This document shows positions 18,811 to 27,692 of a stretch of DNA of 64,000 nt, piece by piece. Position 1 is the stretch's first letter; every line of letters begins with the position of its first letter. The notes under the pieces are model-generated. The model ran no database searches and was not told the DNA's origin. It was given only the letters and a program-made list of their open reading frames with translations. Source of the stretch: Armatimonadota bacterium (GTDB lineage: Bacteria; Armatimonadota; Fimbriimonadia; Fimbriimonadales; Fimbriimonadaceae); contig JAFDWR010000001.1 in assembly GCA_018268355.1 (NCBI GenBank), forward strand, positions 1-64,000. The letters are read 5' to 3'. Position numbers and translations under genes: made by a program.

Positions 18811-19803
18811 TTACATCGGCTCGCTCACTGCCATGCCGTCCGGGAGGGGCCCAGTGTCAAACGTCTTCACCACCTTCCAAGACTCGGGATCGACTTCGGC
18901 GACCGCGTGGGAGGTCACGAGCACGACCATGATGTGGCCGTTTTTGCGACGGAAGAGGTTCATCGGCACCGGCCATTGATCGCCATACTTCGGGTCTGCG
19001 AGCGGCTTTTGTCGCAGTGCGACACTCGCAATCGGTTTGCCATCAGCGACCCGAAAGGCCTCCAGCGAGCCGGTTCCGACATTCGACACCACAAGCGACT
19101 TGCCATCTGCGGCGAAGAGCGTGCGGATGGGCATCTTCAGCCCGGCGAGCGTCTTCGTGACCTCGAGCGACGTGCCTGAAATGAGCGAGACGTTGTCTGC
19201 CCCAACGTTGCCGCAAGCGACGGTCTTGCCATCCGGTGAGATTGAAATCCCCTCGGCGCGGTCGCCGGTCGAGATTTGCTTGAGAACCTTGCCGCTTAGC
19301 CAGTCAAACGCGGTCACCGTGCCTGAAAAGGCGTTGACGGCGAAGGCGCGCTTTTGGTCGGGCGGGAAGACGACGAGGTGGGTCCCTTTTTGCTCAGACT
19401 TCACCGACCGGACGAGCTTGCCCGAGGCCACGTCAAAGGTGTTGACGGTGTCGGTGACATGCGAGGTGAAGGCGAGCGTCTTGTCGTCGAGCCAGTAGAT
19501 GCCGTGCGGTGCGCCATTCGGATTGATGTCCAAGGTGGCCTTGACCTTCGCGGAGGCGACGTCGACAAGGGTGATCGTCGTCCCTGGCGGGCGTCCGCCG
19601 GTGCCCATGTTGCTGATCGCGGCAGTCTTCTGGTCGGGCGAAACCGCCACTTCGTTCGGGTTGGGGCCGGTGGGAAGCTCAGCTCGCCTCTTGCCGGTGT
19701 CGAGGTCGACAAGCCAGACGGTGTCGTTGCCCTTGTTCAGGACGAGGAGCGTCGGCGGGAAGGCCTCCTGACGGAGGACGGCAGCGGCGATCAGGGTAAG
19801 CAC
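18811..19803 (-). CDS. YVTN-type beta-propeller protein, probably exported
   Basis: The 330-residue product contains repeated propeller blades with the pattern SPDGKTVA...V-I-D-V-A-S-G-K (for example VAVSPDQKTAAISNMG, ISISPDGKTVACGNVG, LFAADGKSLVVSNVG), giving a seven-bladed YVTN/40-residue-repeat fold. The start is short (MLTLIAAAVLRQ), a possible minimal signal peptide. The GTG at 19803 lies four bases after TAATAG. Such proteins bind ligands or partners at the cell surface or periplasm; the exact role is unknown. A 13-base palindrome lies just upstream. Confidence 0.82.
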   Translation of the reverse strand: MLTLIAAAVLRQEAFPPTLLVLNKGNDTVWLVDLDTGKRRAELPTGPNPNEVAVSPDQKTAAISNMGTGGRPPGTTITLVDVASAKVKATLDINPNGAPHGIYWLDDKTLAFTSHVTDTVNTFDVASGKLVRSVKSEQKGTHLVVFPPDQKRAFAVNAFSGTVTAFDWLSGKVLKQISTGDRAEGISISPDGKTVACGNVGADNVSLISGTSLEVTKTLAGLKMPIRTLFAADGKSLVVSNVGTGSLEAFRVADGKPIASVALRQKPLADPKYGDQWPVPMNLFRRKNGHIMVVLVTSHAVAEVDPESWKVVKTFDTGPLPDGMAVSEPM

Positions 19804-19810
19804 ACAGCTA

Positions 19811-19823
19811 TTACAATTTGTAA
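19811..19823. promoter_or_regulatory. Palindrome in the promoter of the propeller gene
   Basis: The sequence TTACAATTTGTAA is a perfect palindrome around a central T/A and overlaps the likely -10 region of the downstream minus-strand gene. It looks like a small operator. No regulator can be assigned from sequence alone. Confidence 0.35.
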
Positions 19824-19856
19824 CTCGTGCTTGGTTCCCGAGTTGTCAGATTTTTC

Positions 19857-21200
19857 TTAGGCCGCGCGGGCAAGTGAATCGCCATCGGTCCAGGACCGTA
19901 AGGCGTCGAGGCACTCGGGGTCAAACGCGCGCCCTCGGTCGCCTTCCAAGATCTCCCAGACCTTCTCCATCGGGAGGGCGTCGCGATAAGGACGGTCGGC
20001 GGAGAGCGCATCAAAGACGTCGCAAACCGTCACCACGCGAACATCAACCGAAAGCTGGTCAGCCTGGAGGCCGCGCCAATAGCCCTTGCCATCAAGCCGC
20101 TCATGGTGTCGGCCGGCGATCTCCGCCGCATACTCGAAACCCGGAATTCGGCCGAGAATCGCCTCGCCCAGCTCGGGATGGAGCTTGATCTTCGCGAATT
20201 CGGCATCGTCGAGCTTGCCCGGCTTCTCGAGCACGCCGGTCGGGACACCAAGCTTGCCGATGTCGTGGAGTAGGGCCGCCCGCCGGAGGTGCTGAAGGCG
20301 CATCGGACTAAAGCCGAGCTGCCGACCGAGGGCAACCGAATACGTCATGACGCGGGTGGAATGCTCGCTCGTGAAGCTCGACTTCGCGTCGATGATCATC
20401 GCAAAGGCTTCACAGATCGCGTCGATATCCGAGTCCATCGCTTCGGTCTGAAGGTGGGGAAGTTCGCGCGAGAGCCAGTCCGGCTCGTGGAGTCCGTTCC
20501 AGAACTCCGATTGATGACAAAGAATGCGGCAGGCGAGCACGGTGTCGGGGTCAAACCACTTGCCGCTCCGAGCCTCGGCCATCGCGAGCGCCTCGTCGAT
20601 GCCATAGCCGGTGACGAAGACCTCGAGCGATTGAGCAAGGCCCAGGATTCGCGAAAGGAGCGGTATCTCCTCCTGCTTCTTGCCATACGGCGCGCCCTTT
20701 CCGTTCCAGTGCTCATCGAGATAAAGGATCGCCTCCGCGACGTCGGGCGAGAAGCTGAGCATCTTCGCGATCTCCGCGCCGCGTGTGCAGCGCGCCTCGG
20801 TGACCTCGTTCATCACCTTGTTGGGCGGTCCGATGTTGGCCGCCATGCGCCGCAGCTTTTGACCCAGCGACTGGCCGACTTCGGTGTATTGCCAGGCGAA
20901 CTTGATCGACTCGATTGGCGAAGACCAGTCGATCTCCTTCACCGCTCGCTTGGCGAGATGTTCGTCGCCGCCAAAGATCTTTTGGATGCGGACCGCGTTG
21001 TTCGAGCAACCCGAATCCTTAAGAAGAGCCGCATAGGCCAGGTTTTCGCGGTCGGCCTGACTCAGACCCATCTGTCGCGCAATGCCGAGGGCGATCACCG
21101 CCGTGCGCTCGGCGTGACCCTCGGGCTGACCTTCGACGAGGTCGAGCGCGCGGCTCAGCGCGGCCAAAACCTGGGACTTCGACACCCGTAGCTCTTGCAC
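19857..21200 (-). CDS. Tandem HD / HD-GYP domain phosphodiesterase
   Basis: The 447-residue protein has two HD-type halves. The C-terminal half keeps the metal ligands and signature of c-di-GMP phosphodiesterases: His and Asp in LLHDIGKLGVP (312-313), HHERLDGKGYW (365-375, so GYW in place of GYP) and a CDVFDALSADRPYR helix. The N-terminal half resembles a decayed copy: GHAERTAV, LKDSG at the HD position (61-64) and DEHWNGKGAPYG at the HHE/GYP position. It probably degrades cyclic di-GMP, with the first half regulatory. It is cytosolic, with no membrane helices. The propeller gene is 53 bases downstream. Confidence 0.87.
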   Translation of the reverse strand: MQELRVSKSQVLAALSRALDLVEGQPEGHAERTAVIALGIARQMGLSQADRENLAYAALLKDSGCSNNAVRIQKIFGGDEHLAKRAVKEIDWSSPIESIKFAWQYTEVGQSLGQKLRRMAANIGPPNKVMNEVTEARCTRGAEIAKMLSFSPDVAEAILYLDEHWNGKGAPYGKKQEEIPLLSRILGLAQSLEVFVTGYGIDEALAMAEARSGKWFDPDTVLACRILCHQSEFWNGLHEPDWLSRELPHLQTEAMDSDIDAICEAFAMIIDAKSSFTSEHSTRVMTYSVALGRQLGFSPMRLQHLRRAALLHDIGKLGVPTGVLEKPGKLDDAEFAKIKLHPELGEAILGRIPGFEYAAEIAGRHHERLDGKGYWRGLQADQLSVDVRVVTVCDVFDALSADRPYRDALPMEKVWEILEGDRGRAFDPECLDALRSWTDGDSLARAA

Positions 21201-21232
21201 AGCAAAATTGTCGGGCGAACGATGCGGCGAGC

Positions 21233-21934
21233 CTAGAGTCCGGGCGGAAATCCGATCTTATCTGGCTTGCCCGAGAAGGCTTCAATCGTGCCGTCCCGGA
21301 GGATGATCCACTCCTTTTCGTCGAGGCCAATCGCCAGGGTGCCTTTGGTCTGGCGAAGAGCATCACGGAGGCGGTCTTGGCGGTTTCGGGCCTTGTAGTG
21401 GGTGTCGATCAGGATCTTGGTGAGCCCGATTCCGTCGCCGACTTCCGCCGTCCCCGGCTCCTTGCCGTTGCGGCAGATCATCGGATTGCTCATGATCATC
21501 GCACCCGCGCTGGTGCCGAAGAAGTTGACCCCGCGCTTGAGCAGGGCAGAGAAGGTTTCGCGGAGCCACTCCTTGCCAAACCGCTTCATGAAGAGGTTCT
21601 GGTCGCCGCCCGGAATCCAGATTCCGGCTGCTTCGTCGAGGTGCTCGCCGAGTTCGCCCAGCGACTCGGGGATGAACCCGTCGCCGTCTTCAAGCCGGAC
21701 CGACGTCGCGCCTTGCGCCTTCAGGAACTCGACCGATGCCTTGGCATCCTTGGGGTCCTTGTGGGTTTGCCCGAGGACGACAATCGTGCCCGACTTGCAG
21801 TCGGCGATGAAGCGCTTGGCGAGTTCGGTCGACGTCGCGCCGCCGCCCTGGAGGTAGAGCGCGCCGGGCCGAGCGATGGCAAAAAGAGTGCAGGCTAAAA
21901 GCATGAAGGGAACGGCCTCGACCGTCCCCTCCAT
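21233..21934 (-). CDS. Peptidase S51 / cyanophycinase-like protein
   Basis: The 233-residue product has the S51 nucleophile elbow GTSAGAM with its Ser, the cyanophycinase-like motif DTHYKARNRQDRL with a candidate His, and AIGLDE. These match the CphB/peptidase E group, which cut cyanophycin or Asp-containing dipeptides. A second ATG at 21904 (MLLACTLFAIARPG) would begin with a hydrophobic signal-like segment and may be the real start, making the enzyme exported. It lies 12 bases after the ABC ATPase gene, in the same direction. The substrate is not known; no cyanophycin synthetase is visible here. Confidence 0.82.
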   Translation of the reverse strand: MEGTVEAVPFMLLACTLFAIARPGALYLQGGGATSTELAKRFIADCKSGTIVVLGQTHKDPKDAKASVEFLKAQGATSVRLEDGDGFIPESLGELGEHLDEAAGIWIPGGDQNLFMKRFGKEWLRETFSALLKRGVNFFGTSAGAMIMSNPMICRNGKEPGTAEVGDGIGLTKILIDTHYKARNRQDRLRDALRQTKGTLAIGLDEKEWIILRDGTIEAFSGKPDKIGFPPGL

Positions 21935-21946
21935 TTTGACCGAGGT

Positions 21947-23092
21947 TTAGCGAATGGCTTGCTCGGTGTCCTTGTCAAAGAGGTGGAGCGCGTCGATGTC
22001 CACCACGAACTCGGCGTTCTTGCCCTCTTCGATCTTGGTTCCCGTGTCGATGGTGGCCTGGAAGTGGTGCCCATCGGCGAACAGATAGGCCACGTATTCG
22101 TGACCCAGCGGCTCCAGCACGTCGACCTTGGCGGTGAAGGTGTTGTCGGGATTCGACTTCACGCGGCTATCGAGGTTCTTGTCGAAGATCGACTCGGGTC
22201 GGATGCCGAGGGTGACTTCCTTGCCGACGTAGCCCGAAGCAGCCGGGTTCGAAATCGGGAACTTGAGGTCTCCGACCACGACCATCGTGCGGCCGCCCTC
22301 ATTCACGAGCTTGGCGTCGAAGAAGTTCATGGGCGGCGAACCGATGAACCCCGCCACGAACTTGTTGGCGGGCTGGCTATAGACCATCTCCGGGGTGTCG
22401 CATTGCTGGAGAAGGCCATCGCGCATGATCGCGATTCGCTGGCCCATCGTCATTGCCTCGACCTGGTCGTGGGTGACATAAACCGTGGTTGTGTTCAGCT
22501 GTCGGTGGAGCTTGATGAGTTCCGCTCGGGTCTGGACGCGCAGCTTGGCATCCAAGTTCGAAAGCGGCTCATCCATCAGATAAACCTTGGGCTTGCGGAT
22601 GATCGCACGGGCGAGGGCAACGCGCTGGCGCTGTCCACCCGAGAGCTCCTTCGGCATTCGAGCGAGATACTTTTCGATGTCGAGCATCTTCGCCACCTCG
22701 CGCACGCGCCGATCAATGTCCTCGCGAATCTTCTTCGCTTCCGACATGTGGGTCAGCTGCCAAAAGGTCGACTTCAGCTCGCGAATCTTCAGACCGAAGG
22801 AGATGTTCTCGTAAACGCTCATGTGGGGATAGAGCGCGTAGTTCTGGAACACCATCGCGATGTCGCGATCCTTCGGGGGGACGTCGTTGACGCGGCGTTC
22901 GCCGATCACGATGTCGCCGTCGGTGGCTTCTTCGAGGCCCGCGATCATGCGGAGAGCGGTGGTTTTGCCGCAGCCCGAAGGTCCGACGAGGACCATGAAT
23001 TCACCGTCTCGGACCTCAAGGTTGAGGTCATCGACCGCCTTCACGTCCTTACCAAAGACTTTAGAAACTTGCTTAAATGCGACTCCTGCCAA
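21947..23092 (-). CDS. ABC transporter ATP-binding protein, sugar-import (MalK/UgpC) type
   Basis: The 381-residue ATPase has Walker A GPSGCGKTTA, the Q-loop FQNYALYPHM, signature LSGGQRQRVALARA, Walker B VYLMDEPLSNLD, and a C-terminal OB/TOBE domain typical of MalK/UgpC/MsmX. These energise import of sugars or glycerol phosphate. About 15 extra residues lie before the signature (around STFWQLTHMSEAKK). No permease or binding protein is adjacent, so it may serve several importers as MsmX does. The start is a TTG at 23092 with GGAGG five bases before it. A perfect TATAAT at 23122-23127 (minus) is the likely -10. Confidence 0.92.
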   Translation of the reverse strand: MAGVAFKQVSKVFGKDVKAVDDLNLEVRDGEFMVLVGPSGCGKTTALRMIAGLEEATDGDIVIGERRVNDVPPKDRDIAMVFQNYALYPHMSVYENISFGLKIRELKSTFWQLTHMSEAKKIREDIDRRVREVAKMLDIEKYLARMPKELSGGQRQRVALARAIIRKPKVYLMDEPLSNLDAKLRVQTRAELIKLHRQLNTTTVYVTHDQVEAMTMGQRIAIMRDGLLQQCDTPEMVYSQPANKFVAGFIGSPPMNFFDAKLVNEGGRTMVVVGDLKFPISNPAASGYVGKEVTLGIRPESIFDKNLDSRVKSNPDNTFTAKVDVLEPLGHEYVAYLFADGHHFQATIDTGTKIEEGKNAEFVVDIDALHLFDKDTEQAIR

Positions 23093-23158
23093 TCTGTCCT
23101 CCGGGGGTTAGCTCGGTCCGCATTATATCGGGAACCGGGCCACTTCGGGGGCCACAAG

Positions 23159-23632
23159 CTAAAAGTCGTCGGACTTTGGAGCGGTTTTTGAGGCTTCCGC
23201 GCGAATTGCTTGACTCAGAGCAGCGGCGCGCTTCGGTTCCAGGGTCGCGAGGAGGTTCGTGACCGCCTCGTCGTCCATCTTCACGAGCACAGGCACCAGC
23301 TCGGGGTCTTTCATCCCTTCGATGATCGATTTCAGCTTCGCGGTGTCGAGCTCGTTCCACAGCGTGGCAAGTTTGGCGTTGCCCTTTTCGGGGTCCGTCG
23401 TCACCACCGGCTTGGCCGTGGAGGGCGTGTCGGCCGGCTTCGGCGGAGTTGGCGTCTTGGCGACGGGCTTGGCCGCCTTCTTGTCGTCCTTCTTCGCCTC
23501 GACCTTCTTCTTGGCCTTGGGCGAGAGTCCAGGGATGTTGATGATCCCGGCAAAAGCAAGCCCCACGACCACGCCGATCAGCACGACGGGGACGAGGATG
23601 AAGATCAGCTTTTTGCCCTTCTTCTTAGCCAC
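23159..23632 (-). CDS. MotE-like flagellar protein (MgtE N-terminal domain type)
   Basis: The 157-residue protein has one N-terminal membrane helix (about 9-30), a Lys/Ala/Pro-rich linker (35-85), and a helical C-terminus (KLKSIIEGMKDPELVPVLVK...LATLEPKRAAAL). The C-terminus resembles the MgtE-N/MotE fold found in flagellar clusters. MotE proteins act as chaperones or stabilisers for motor proteins in some bacteria. Its place as the last gene of a flagellar operon, overlapping the transglycosylase gene by eight bases, supports that role. The exact function is inferred. Confidence 0.7.
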   Translation of the reverse strand: MAKKKGKKLIFILVPVVLIGVVVGLAFAGIINIPGLSPKAKKKVEAKKDDKKAAKPVAKTPTPPKPADTPSTAKPVVTTDPEKGNAKLATLWNELDTAKLKSIIEGMKDPELVPVLVKMDDEAVTNLLATLEPKRAAALSQAIRAEASKTAPKSDDF

Positions 23633-24275
23633 TTACGCGCCCTGCCTTGCGATCTTCATAAAGCCGCATCACCTTCTTCACGTAGTTCTGAGTCTCCTTG
23701 TAGGGAGGGATGCCACCCGCTCGTGAAACCGCGCCGGGACCCGCGTTATAGGCTGCGAGGACCAAGTCGAGGGTGGGGAAGCGCTTCATCAGCTTGCTGA
23801 TGTAGGCCGCGCCGCCATTGACGTTCTGAACGGGGTCAAACGGGTCGGTCACGCCAACTTCGGCGGCGGTTTCCGGCATGAGCTGGATGAGGCCCTTCGC
23901 ACCCGCCCGGGAAACGTCGTTCGGGTTGTAATCGCTTTCCGCTTCGACGATCGCGTCGAGCAGCTTCGGGTCCATACCGTGGGCAAGAGCGGCGCGCTCG
24001 ATGATCGGCAGGAACGTCGCTCGTCGGTTCCCGGTCGGCGCGGCCATCCCAGGGCCAAAGGGGCTGAGCGGCTTGGTGCCTTCGGGCGTGATCGTGCCCG
24101 AAAGCGGTGAAGGCTTGTCCGATCGCCAGCTCGAAACATCCTCGGGCATCGTGAAGGCCTGCGGGTCGCCAGTTGCCGGGTTCGGTTTGGCGTTGTTCGT
24201 GCCGAGTCGGGCACGAATCGCTTGCATACGGGCCATCACGCCCTCGGGGCCAATAGGTTTCAGTTCAAAGCTCAT
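23625..24275 (-). CDS. Lytic transglycosylase (SLT domain), flagellar
   Basis: The 216-residue protein has a Pro/Ser-rich N-terminus and a C-terminal SLT lysozyme-like domain. The catalytic Glu is in AIVEAESDYNP, followed by AGAKGLIQLMPETA and VLAAYNAGPGAV, which are the canonical motifs. It cuts peptidoglycan, probably to let the flagellar rod through, replacing the muramidase domain of FlgJ. No signal peptide is obvious, so it may be exported by the flagellar type III apparatus. The start at 24275 follows the fliJ stop by two bases; an in-frame upstream start would overlap fliJ. Confidence 0.85.
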   Translation of the reverse strand: MSFELKPIGPEGVMARMQAIRARLGTNNAKPNPATGDPQAFTMPEDVSSWRSDKPSPLSGTITPEGTKPLSPFGPGMAAPTGNRRATFLPIIERAALAHGMDPKLLDAIVEAESDYNPNDVSRAGAKGLIQLMPETAAEVGVTDPFDPVQNVNGGAAYISKLMKRFPTLDLVLAAYNAGPGAVSRAGGIPPYKETQNYVKKVMRLYEDRKAGRVSG

Positions 24276-24277
24276 GG

Positions 24278-24700
24278 TTAGGCTGCCTTCCTTCGCAGAA
24301 CCGCCCACTCATCGAGTTCGGCTTGTTCTCGTCGCGTGTCTTCGAGGGTCCATTCTTCGAGGGCCTTGTCGCGGAGCTTCACCATCGCCTCAAGCTCCTG
24401 CTTCTTCTCGCGCCAAACCTCGGCCGCTCGCTCTTCCTCTTCCTCCAGCTCGGCGATGATCCGCAGCTGAATCGCTTCCTCTTCGTCGTAGCGCGAGAGG
24501 AGCATTTCCAGGTTCCGCCGCGCATCGAGGCTCTCCGCCCCGCGTCCAATCGCGTTCTTGCGTTCGCCTGCGATCTGGACTCGTTCTTGTTCGGCAAGCA
24601 GCCGGGCTGCTCGTCGCTCAAGGTAGTCGTTTTTCGCCCATTCTTCCGCCATCTCGCGGAAGTCGAGGACGCGCTGAAGTCGAAATTGGAACTTAGCCAT
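24278..24700 (-). CDS. fliJ: Flagellar export chaperone FliJ
   Basis: The 140-residue product is almost entirely charged coiled coil, beginning KFQFRLQRVLDFRE, the typical FliJ N-terminus. FliJ links the FliI ATPase ring to FlhA and resembles the gamma subunit of F-type ATPases. It directly follows fliI with an eight-base overlap and precedes the flagellar transglycosylase. Length and composition fit the family. Confidence 0.88.
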   Translation of the reverse strand: MAKFQFRLQRVLDFREMAEEWAKNDYLERRAARLLAEQERVQIAGERKNAIGRGAESLDARRNLEMLLSRYDEEEAIQLRIIAELEEEEERAAEVWREKKQELEAMVKLRDKALEEWTLEDTRREQAELDEWAVLRRKAA

Positions 24701-26000
24701 GAATGATCTCCATGAGTAGGGTCAGGGTTTGGTCATAGCTGGACGATTCGTCCTTGACCTGGCGCAGAAACTGGTTGATCGCGGGCCACTTGCGGATCGC
24801 CTCATCAGCGACCGGATTCGAGCCCTCCTTGTACGCACCGATGTTGATGAGGTCTTCGACGTCGGTGTAGGCGGCCATCAGCTCGCGGAGCTTACGGGTC
24901 GCGTTGATGTGCTCGGGCGAACAGGTGAACGGCGCGGTTCGGCTGAGGCTGGCAAGGATGTCGATCGGCGGATAGTGGCCTTTGCTCGTCAGCTTTCGGT
25001 TCAGCACAATGTGGCCGTCGAGGATCGACCGGGTGGCGTCGGCGATCGGCTCGTTGGTGTCATCGCCATCGACGAGGACGGTGTAAAGCGCGGTGATCGA
25101 ACCCCGCGAGCCGTTGCCCGCGCGCTCCATGAGCTTGGGCAGGAGCGCGAAGACGCTGGGGGTGTAACCCTTCGTGCTCGGCGGTTCGCCGACGGCGAGG
25201 CCGACTTCACGCTGGGCCATCGCAAATCGGGTCACCGAGTCCATCATGAGGACAACGTTCTTGCCTTGGTCGCGGAACGACTCGGCAATTGCGGTCGCGG
25301 CAAAGGCCGCTTTGATTCGCAAAAGGGCAGATTGGTCGCTCGTGGCACAAACGACGACACTGCGGGCGAGACCCTCGGGACCGAGGTCATTCTCCATGAA
25401 CTCGCGGACCTCACGGCCTCGCTCACCAATGAGCGCAATCACGTTCACGTCGGCCTGACAGTTCCGGGCGATCATGCCGAGCAAGGTGCTCTTTCCGACG
25501 CCCGAACCCGCGAAGATGCCCATGCGCTGGCCTTCGCCGAGCGTCAACATTGAATCAATCGCGCGGACGCCGGTGGGCGTTGGTCGCTCGATCATCGTCC
25601 GTTCCATTGCCGAAGGCGGCGGGGCGAGCACCGGATAGCGGCCACTTGCGGAAACCGGACCGAGTCCATCGAGCGGCCTGCCAAGAGCATCCACAACTCG
25701 CCCAAGAAGGGCATCGCCAATCGGAACCTGGACGCATCGACCGGTGCCTCGAACGAGGTCGCCCGGACGAACGCCATCGAGGTCGCCAAGCGGCATCAAA
25801 AGGGTCTTGTCGCCGCGGAAGCCAACGACTTCGGCAGGGATGCCGTCGTTGATCCAGCACAGGTCGCCGACGCGGGCATTGGGACCGTCGGACTCGATGA
25901 TGAGGCCGACGACTTGGGAAACGCGTCCACAAGCCTCAATCCAGCGGACTTCGCCGAGGGTGCGCTTGGTGCGCTCGAAGGATGGGGCTTCGACGATCAT
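24693..26000 (-). CDS. fliI: Flagellum-specific ATPase FliI
   Basis: FliI is the hexameric ATPase of the flagellar type III export system. The 435-residue product has Walker A GIFAGSGVGKSTLLG, the GERGREVREF loop, Walker B VVLMMDSVTRFAMAQREVGLA, and the SLSRTAP region seen in FliI/YscN proteins. It overlaps fliH by four bases and fliJ by eight, so the three export-apparatus genes are coupled. The protein is full length with no anomalies. Confidence 0.96.
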   Translation of the reverse strand: MIVEAPSFERTKRTLGEVRWIEACGRVSQVVGLIIESDGPNARVGDLCWINDGIPAEVVGFRGDKTLLMPLGDLDGVRPGDLVRGTGRCVQVPIGDALLGRVVDALGRPLDGLGPVSASGRYPVLAPPPSAMERTMIERPTPTGVRAIDSMLTLGEGQRMGIFAGSGVGKSTLLGMIARNCQADVNVIALIGERGREVREFMENDLGPEGLARSVVVCATSDQSALLRIKAAFAATAIAESFRDQGKNVVLMMDSVTRFAMAQREVGLAVGEPPSTKGYTPSVFALLPKLMERAGNGSRGSITALYTVLVDGDDTNEPIADATRSILDGHIVLNRKLTSKGHYPPIDILASLSRTAPFTCSPEHINATRKLRELMAAYTDVEDLINIGAYKEGSNPVADEAIRKWPAINQFLRQVKDESSSYDQTLTLLMEIIHG

Positions 26001-26686
26001 GCCGCCTCCTGAGCGTCGTTAAATCGCTGAGTCATGCCGCTGAGCGAGGCATCGATGAGGCCACCTTCGGAGTCGATGACGCACCCGCCCGTGATCGACG
26101 GATCTTCGACGAGCTCGACGTCCTTCACGTTGTGGGTGGCCTGGAGGAGGATCTCCTTGTACTTGTTGATTCGTCCGACGTCGAACGGGTTCATCCGAAC
26201 CCGAACCTTCGGCGAAAGGGTTGTCTCCGCCATCGCCTTGCGAACGAGACTGAGAAGAGCGTCGTCATCCGACTTGAGGGTGACATCGAGGGCATCGGCG
26301 ACGATCTTGCCGACGAGGGCTTCAAGCTCTTGCTCGGCGCGCTCGTAGTAGCTCTGGAGCGCGGCCACGATCAGCGCAGACGTCGAAGCGAGGTCGCTCG
26401 CGAACTGCTCGGCCTCCTGGGTGAAGGCGGCAGTGGCCATCGCCTCCGCCTTTTCCGATCCGGCGCGAAAGCCTTCTTCATAGCCAACGACCTTTCCCGC
26501 TTCAACGCCTTCGGCAAGTCCTTGGGCAAATCCATCGGCTCGAGCGGCCTCCTTGAGGTCGTTGAGGGTGACTCGGCGTCGCTGTTCGTGGCTGAGGCGG
26601 CCTTGGCCTTCGCCCGCTCGCTCGACCACCGTCGTAAAGGGAACTGCCTTGGCTTCGATTCCGCTATAGACGTTCGGCCTAGACAA
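25997..26686 (-). CDS. fliH: Flagellar assembly protein FliH
   Basis: FliH regulates FliI and tethers it to the C-ring. The 229-residue product is rich in Glu/Ala/Lys helices, with the C-terminal FliH/HrpE-like domain (LVGKIVADALDVTLKSDDD, RVRMNPFDV, DPSITGGCVIDSEGGLIDASL). It begins at a TTG that overlaps the end of fliG by eight bases and ends overlapping fliI. Sequence is weakly conserved in this family, but position and the C-terminal motif make the assignment firm. Confidence 0.9.
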   Translation of the reverse strand: MSRPNVYSGIEAKAVPFTTVVERAGEGQGRLSHEQRRRVTLNDLKEAARADGFAQGLAEGVEAGKVVGYEEGFRAGSEKAEAMATAAFTQEAEQFASDLASTSALIVAALQSYYERAEQELEALVGKIVADALDVTLKSDDDALLSLVRKAMAETTLSPKVRVRMNPFDVGRINKYKEILLQATHNVKDVELVEDPSITGGCVIDSEGGLIDASLSGMTQRFNDAQEAA

Positions 26687-27692
26687 GCACGTCCTCCTCG
26701 CCGCTTCGACCGATGACGACCTCGCCTGCTTCTTCCAGGCGTCGGATCACCGAGACGATCTTCTGCTGAGCCTCTTCGACCACGCGGAGTCGAACGGGGC
26801 CCATGAACTCCATGTCTTCCTTGAGCATGCCAACCGCGCGCTCGGACATGTTCTTGTAAACCTTGTTCTGGACTTCGCCGCCCACGCCCTTGAGCGCGGT
26901 CGCGAGGTCCTTCATGTCGACTTCTCGCAGGATCGACTGGATCGCGCGGTCGTCGAGCTGGACGATGTCCTCAAACACGAACATCATGTTCTTCACCGTC
27001 TCCGCGAGTTCGGGGTTCGACTCGCTGAGCTGCTCGATGATCATGCGCTCGGTCGAGCGATCCACGCGGTTGAGGAGGTCGACGAGCGCCTTCGGGCCAC
27101 CGGCCTGGGTCATCTCTTGCGAAACGAGCGAGCTGACCTTCTTCTCAAGGACCTGCTCGACGCGGCGGATGACCTCGGGAGGGGTCTGGTCCATCATCGC
27201 AATGCGGCTGGCAACGTCGGCGCGCAGCTCGGGGCTGAGTTTGCCGAGGATCGTCGCTGCGCTGTTCATCGGCATGTAAGCAAGGATGAGCGCGATGGTC
27301 TGCGGGTGCTCATCTTGGATAAAGCTGAGGACCTGCTGCGGGTCGGCCTTCTTCAGGAAGTCGAACGGCACAACCTGCATCGCGTTCACGATGCGGCGGA
27401 GGACGTCGTCGCCCTTTTCCTCACCAAATGCCGAAACCAGCATCTGGCGAGCGTGGTCCACACCGCCTTCGGCGATGAAGTCTTGGGCGATCGCGACCTC
27501 GTGGAATTCGGCGATGACCTGGTTGCGCTGCTCGGGGCTCACCTTGTCGAGTCGAGCGAGCTCAAGGGTCAGCTGTTCGGCATGATCCTCGTCAAGGTGG
27601 CGAAGGACCTTACCGGCGGTGTCGGGACCTAGGGCCATCAGGAGGATGGCGGCCTTCTTTCGAAAGCTCAGTTCTTCTTGCTTCTTTCTCAC
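26679..27692 (-). CDS. fliG: Flagellar motor switch protein FliG
   Basis: FliG forms the part of the C-ring that interacts with the stator and sets rotation direction. The 337-residue product shows the expected N-terminal (KAAILLMALGPDTAGKVLRHL), middle (EHPQTIALILAYM, EHPQ motif) and C-terminal domains (MFVFEDIVQLDDRAIQSILREV, MSERA). Charged motor residues are in the last domain. It overlaps fliF by four bases. Length is standard. Confidence 0.97.
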   Translation of the reverse strand: MRKKQEELSFRKKAAILLMALGPDTAGKVLRHLDEDHAEQLTLELARLDKVSPEQRNQVIAEFHEVAIAQDFIAEGGVDHARQMLVSAFGEEKGDDVLRRIVNAMQVVPFDFLKKADPQQVLSFIQDEHPQTIALILAYMPMNSAATILGKLSPELRADVASRIAMMDQTPPEVIRRVEQVLEKKVSSLVSQEMTQAGGPKALVDLLNRVDRSTERMIIEQLSESNPELAETVKNMMFVFEDIVQLDDRAIQSILREVDMKDLATALKGVGGEVQNKVYKNMSERAVGMLKEDMEFMGPVRLRVVEEAQQKIVSVIRRLEEAGEVVIGRSGEEDVLV

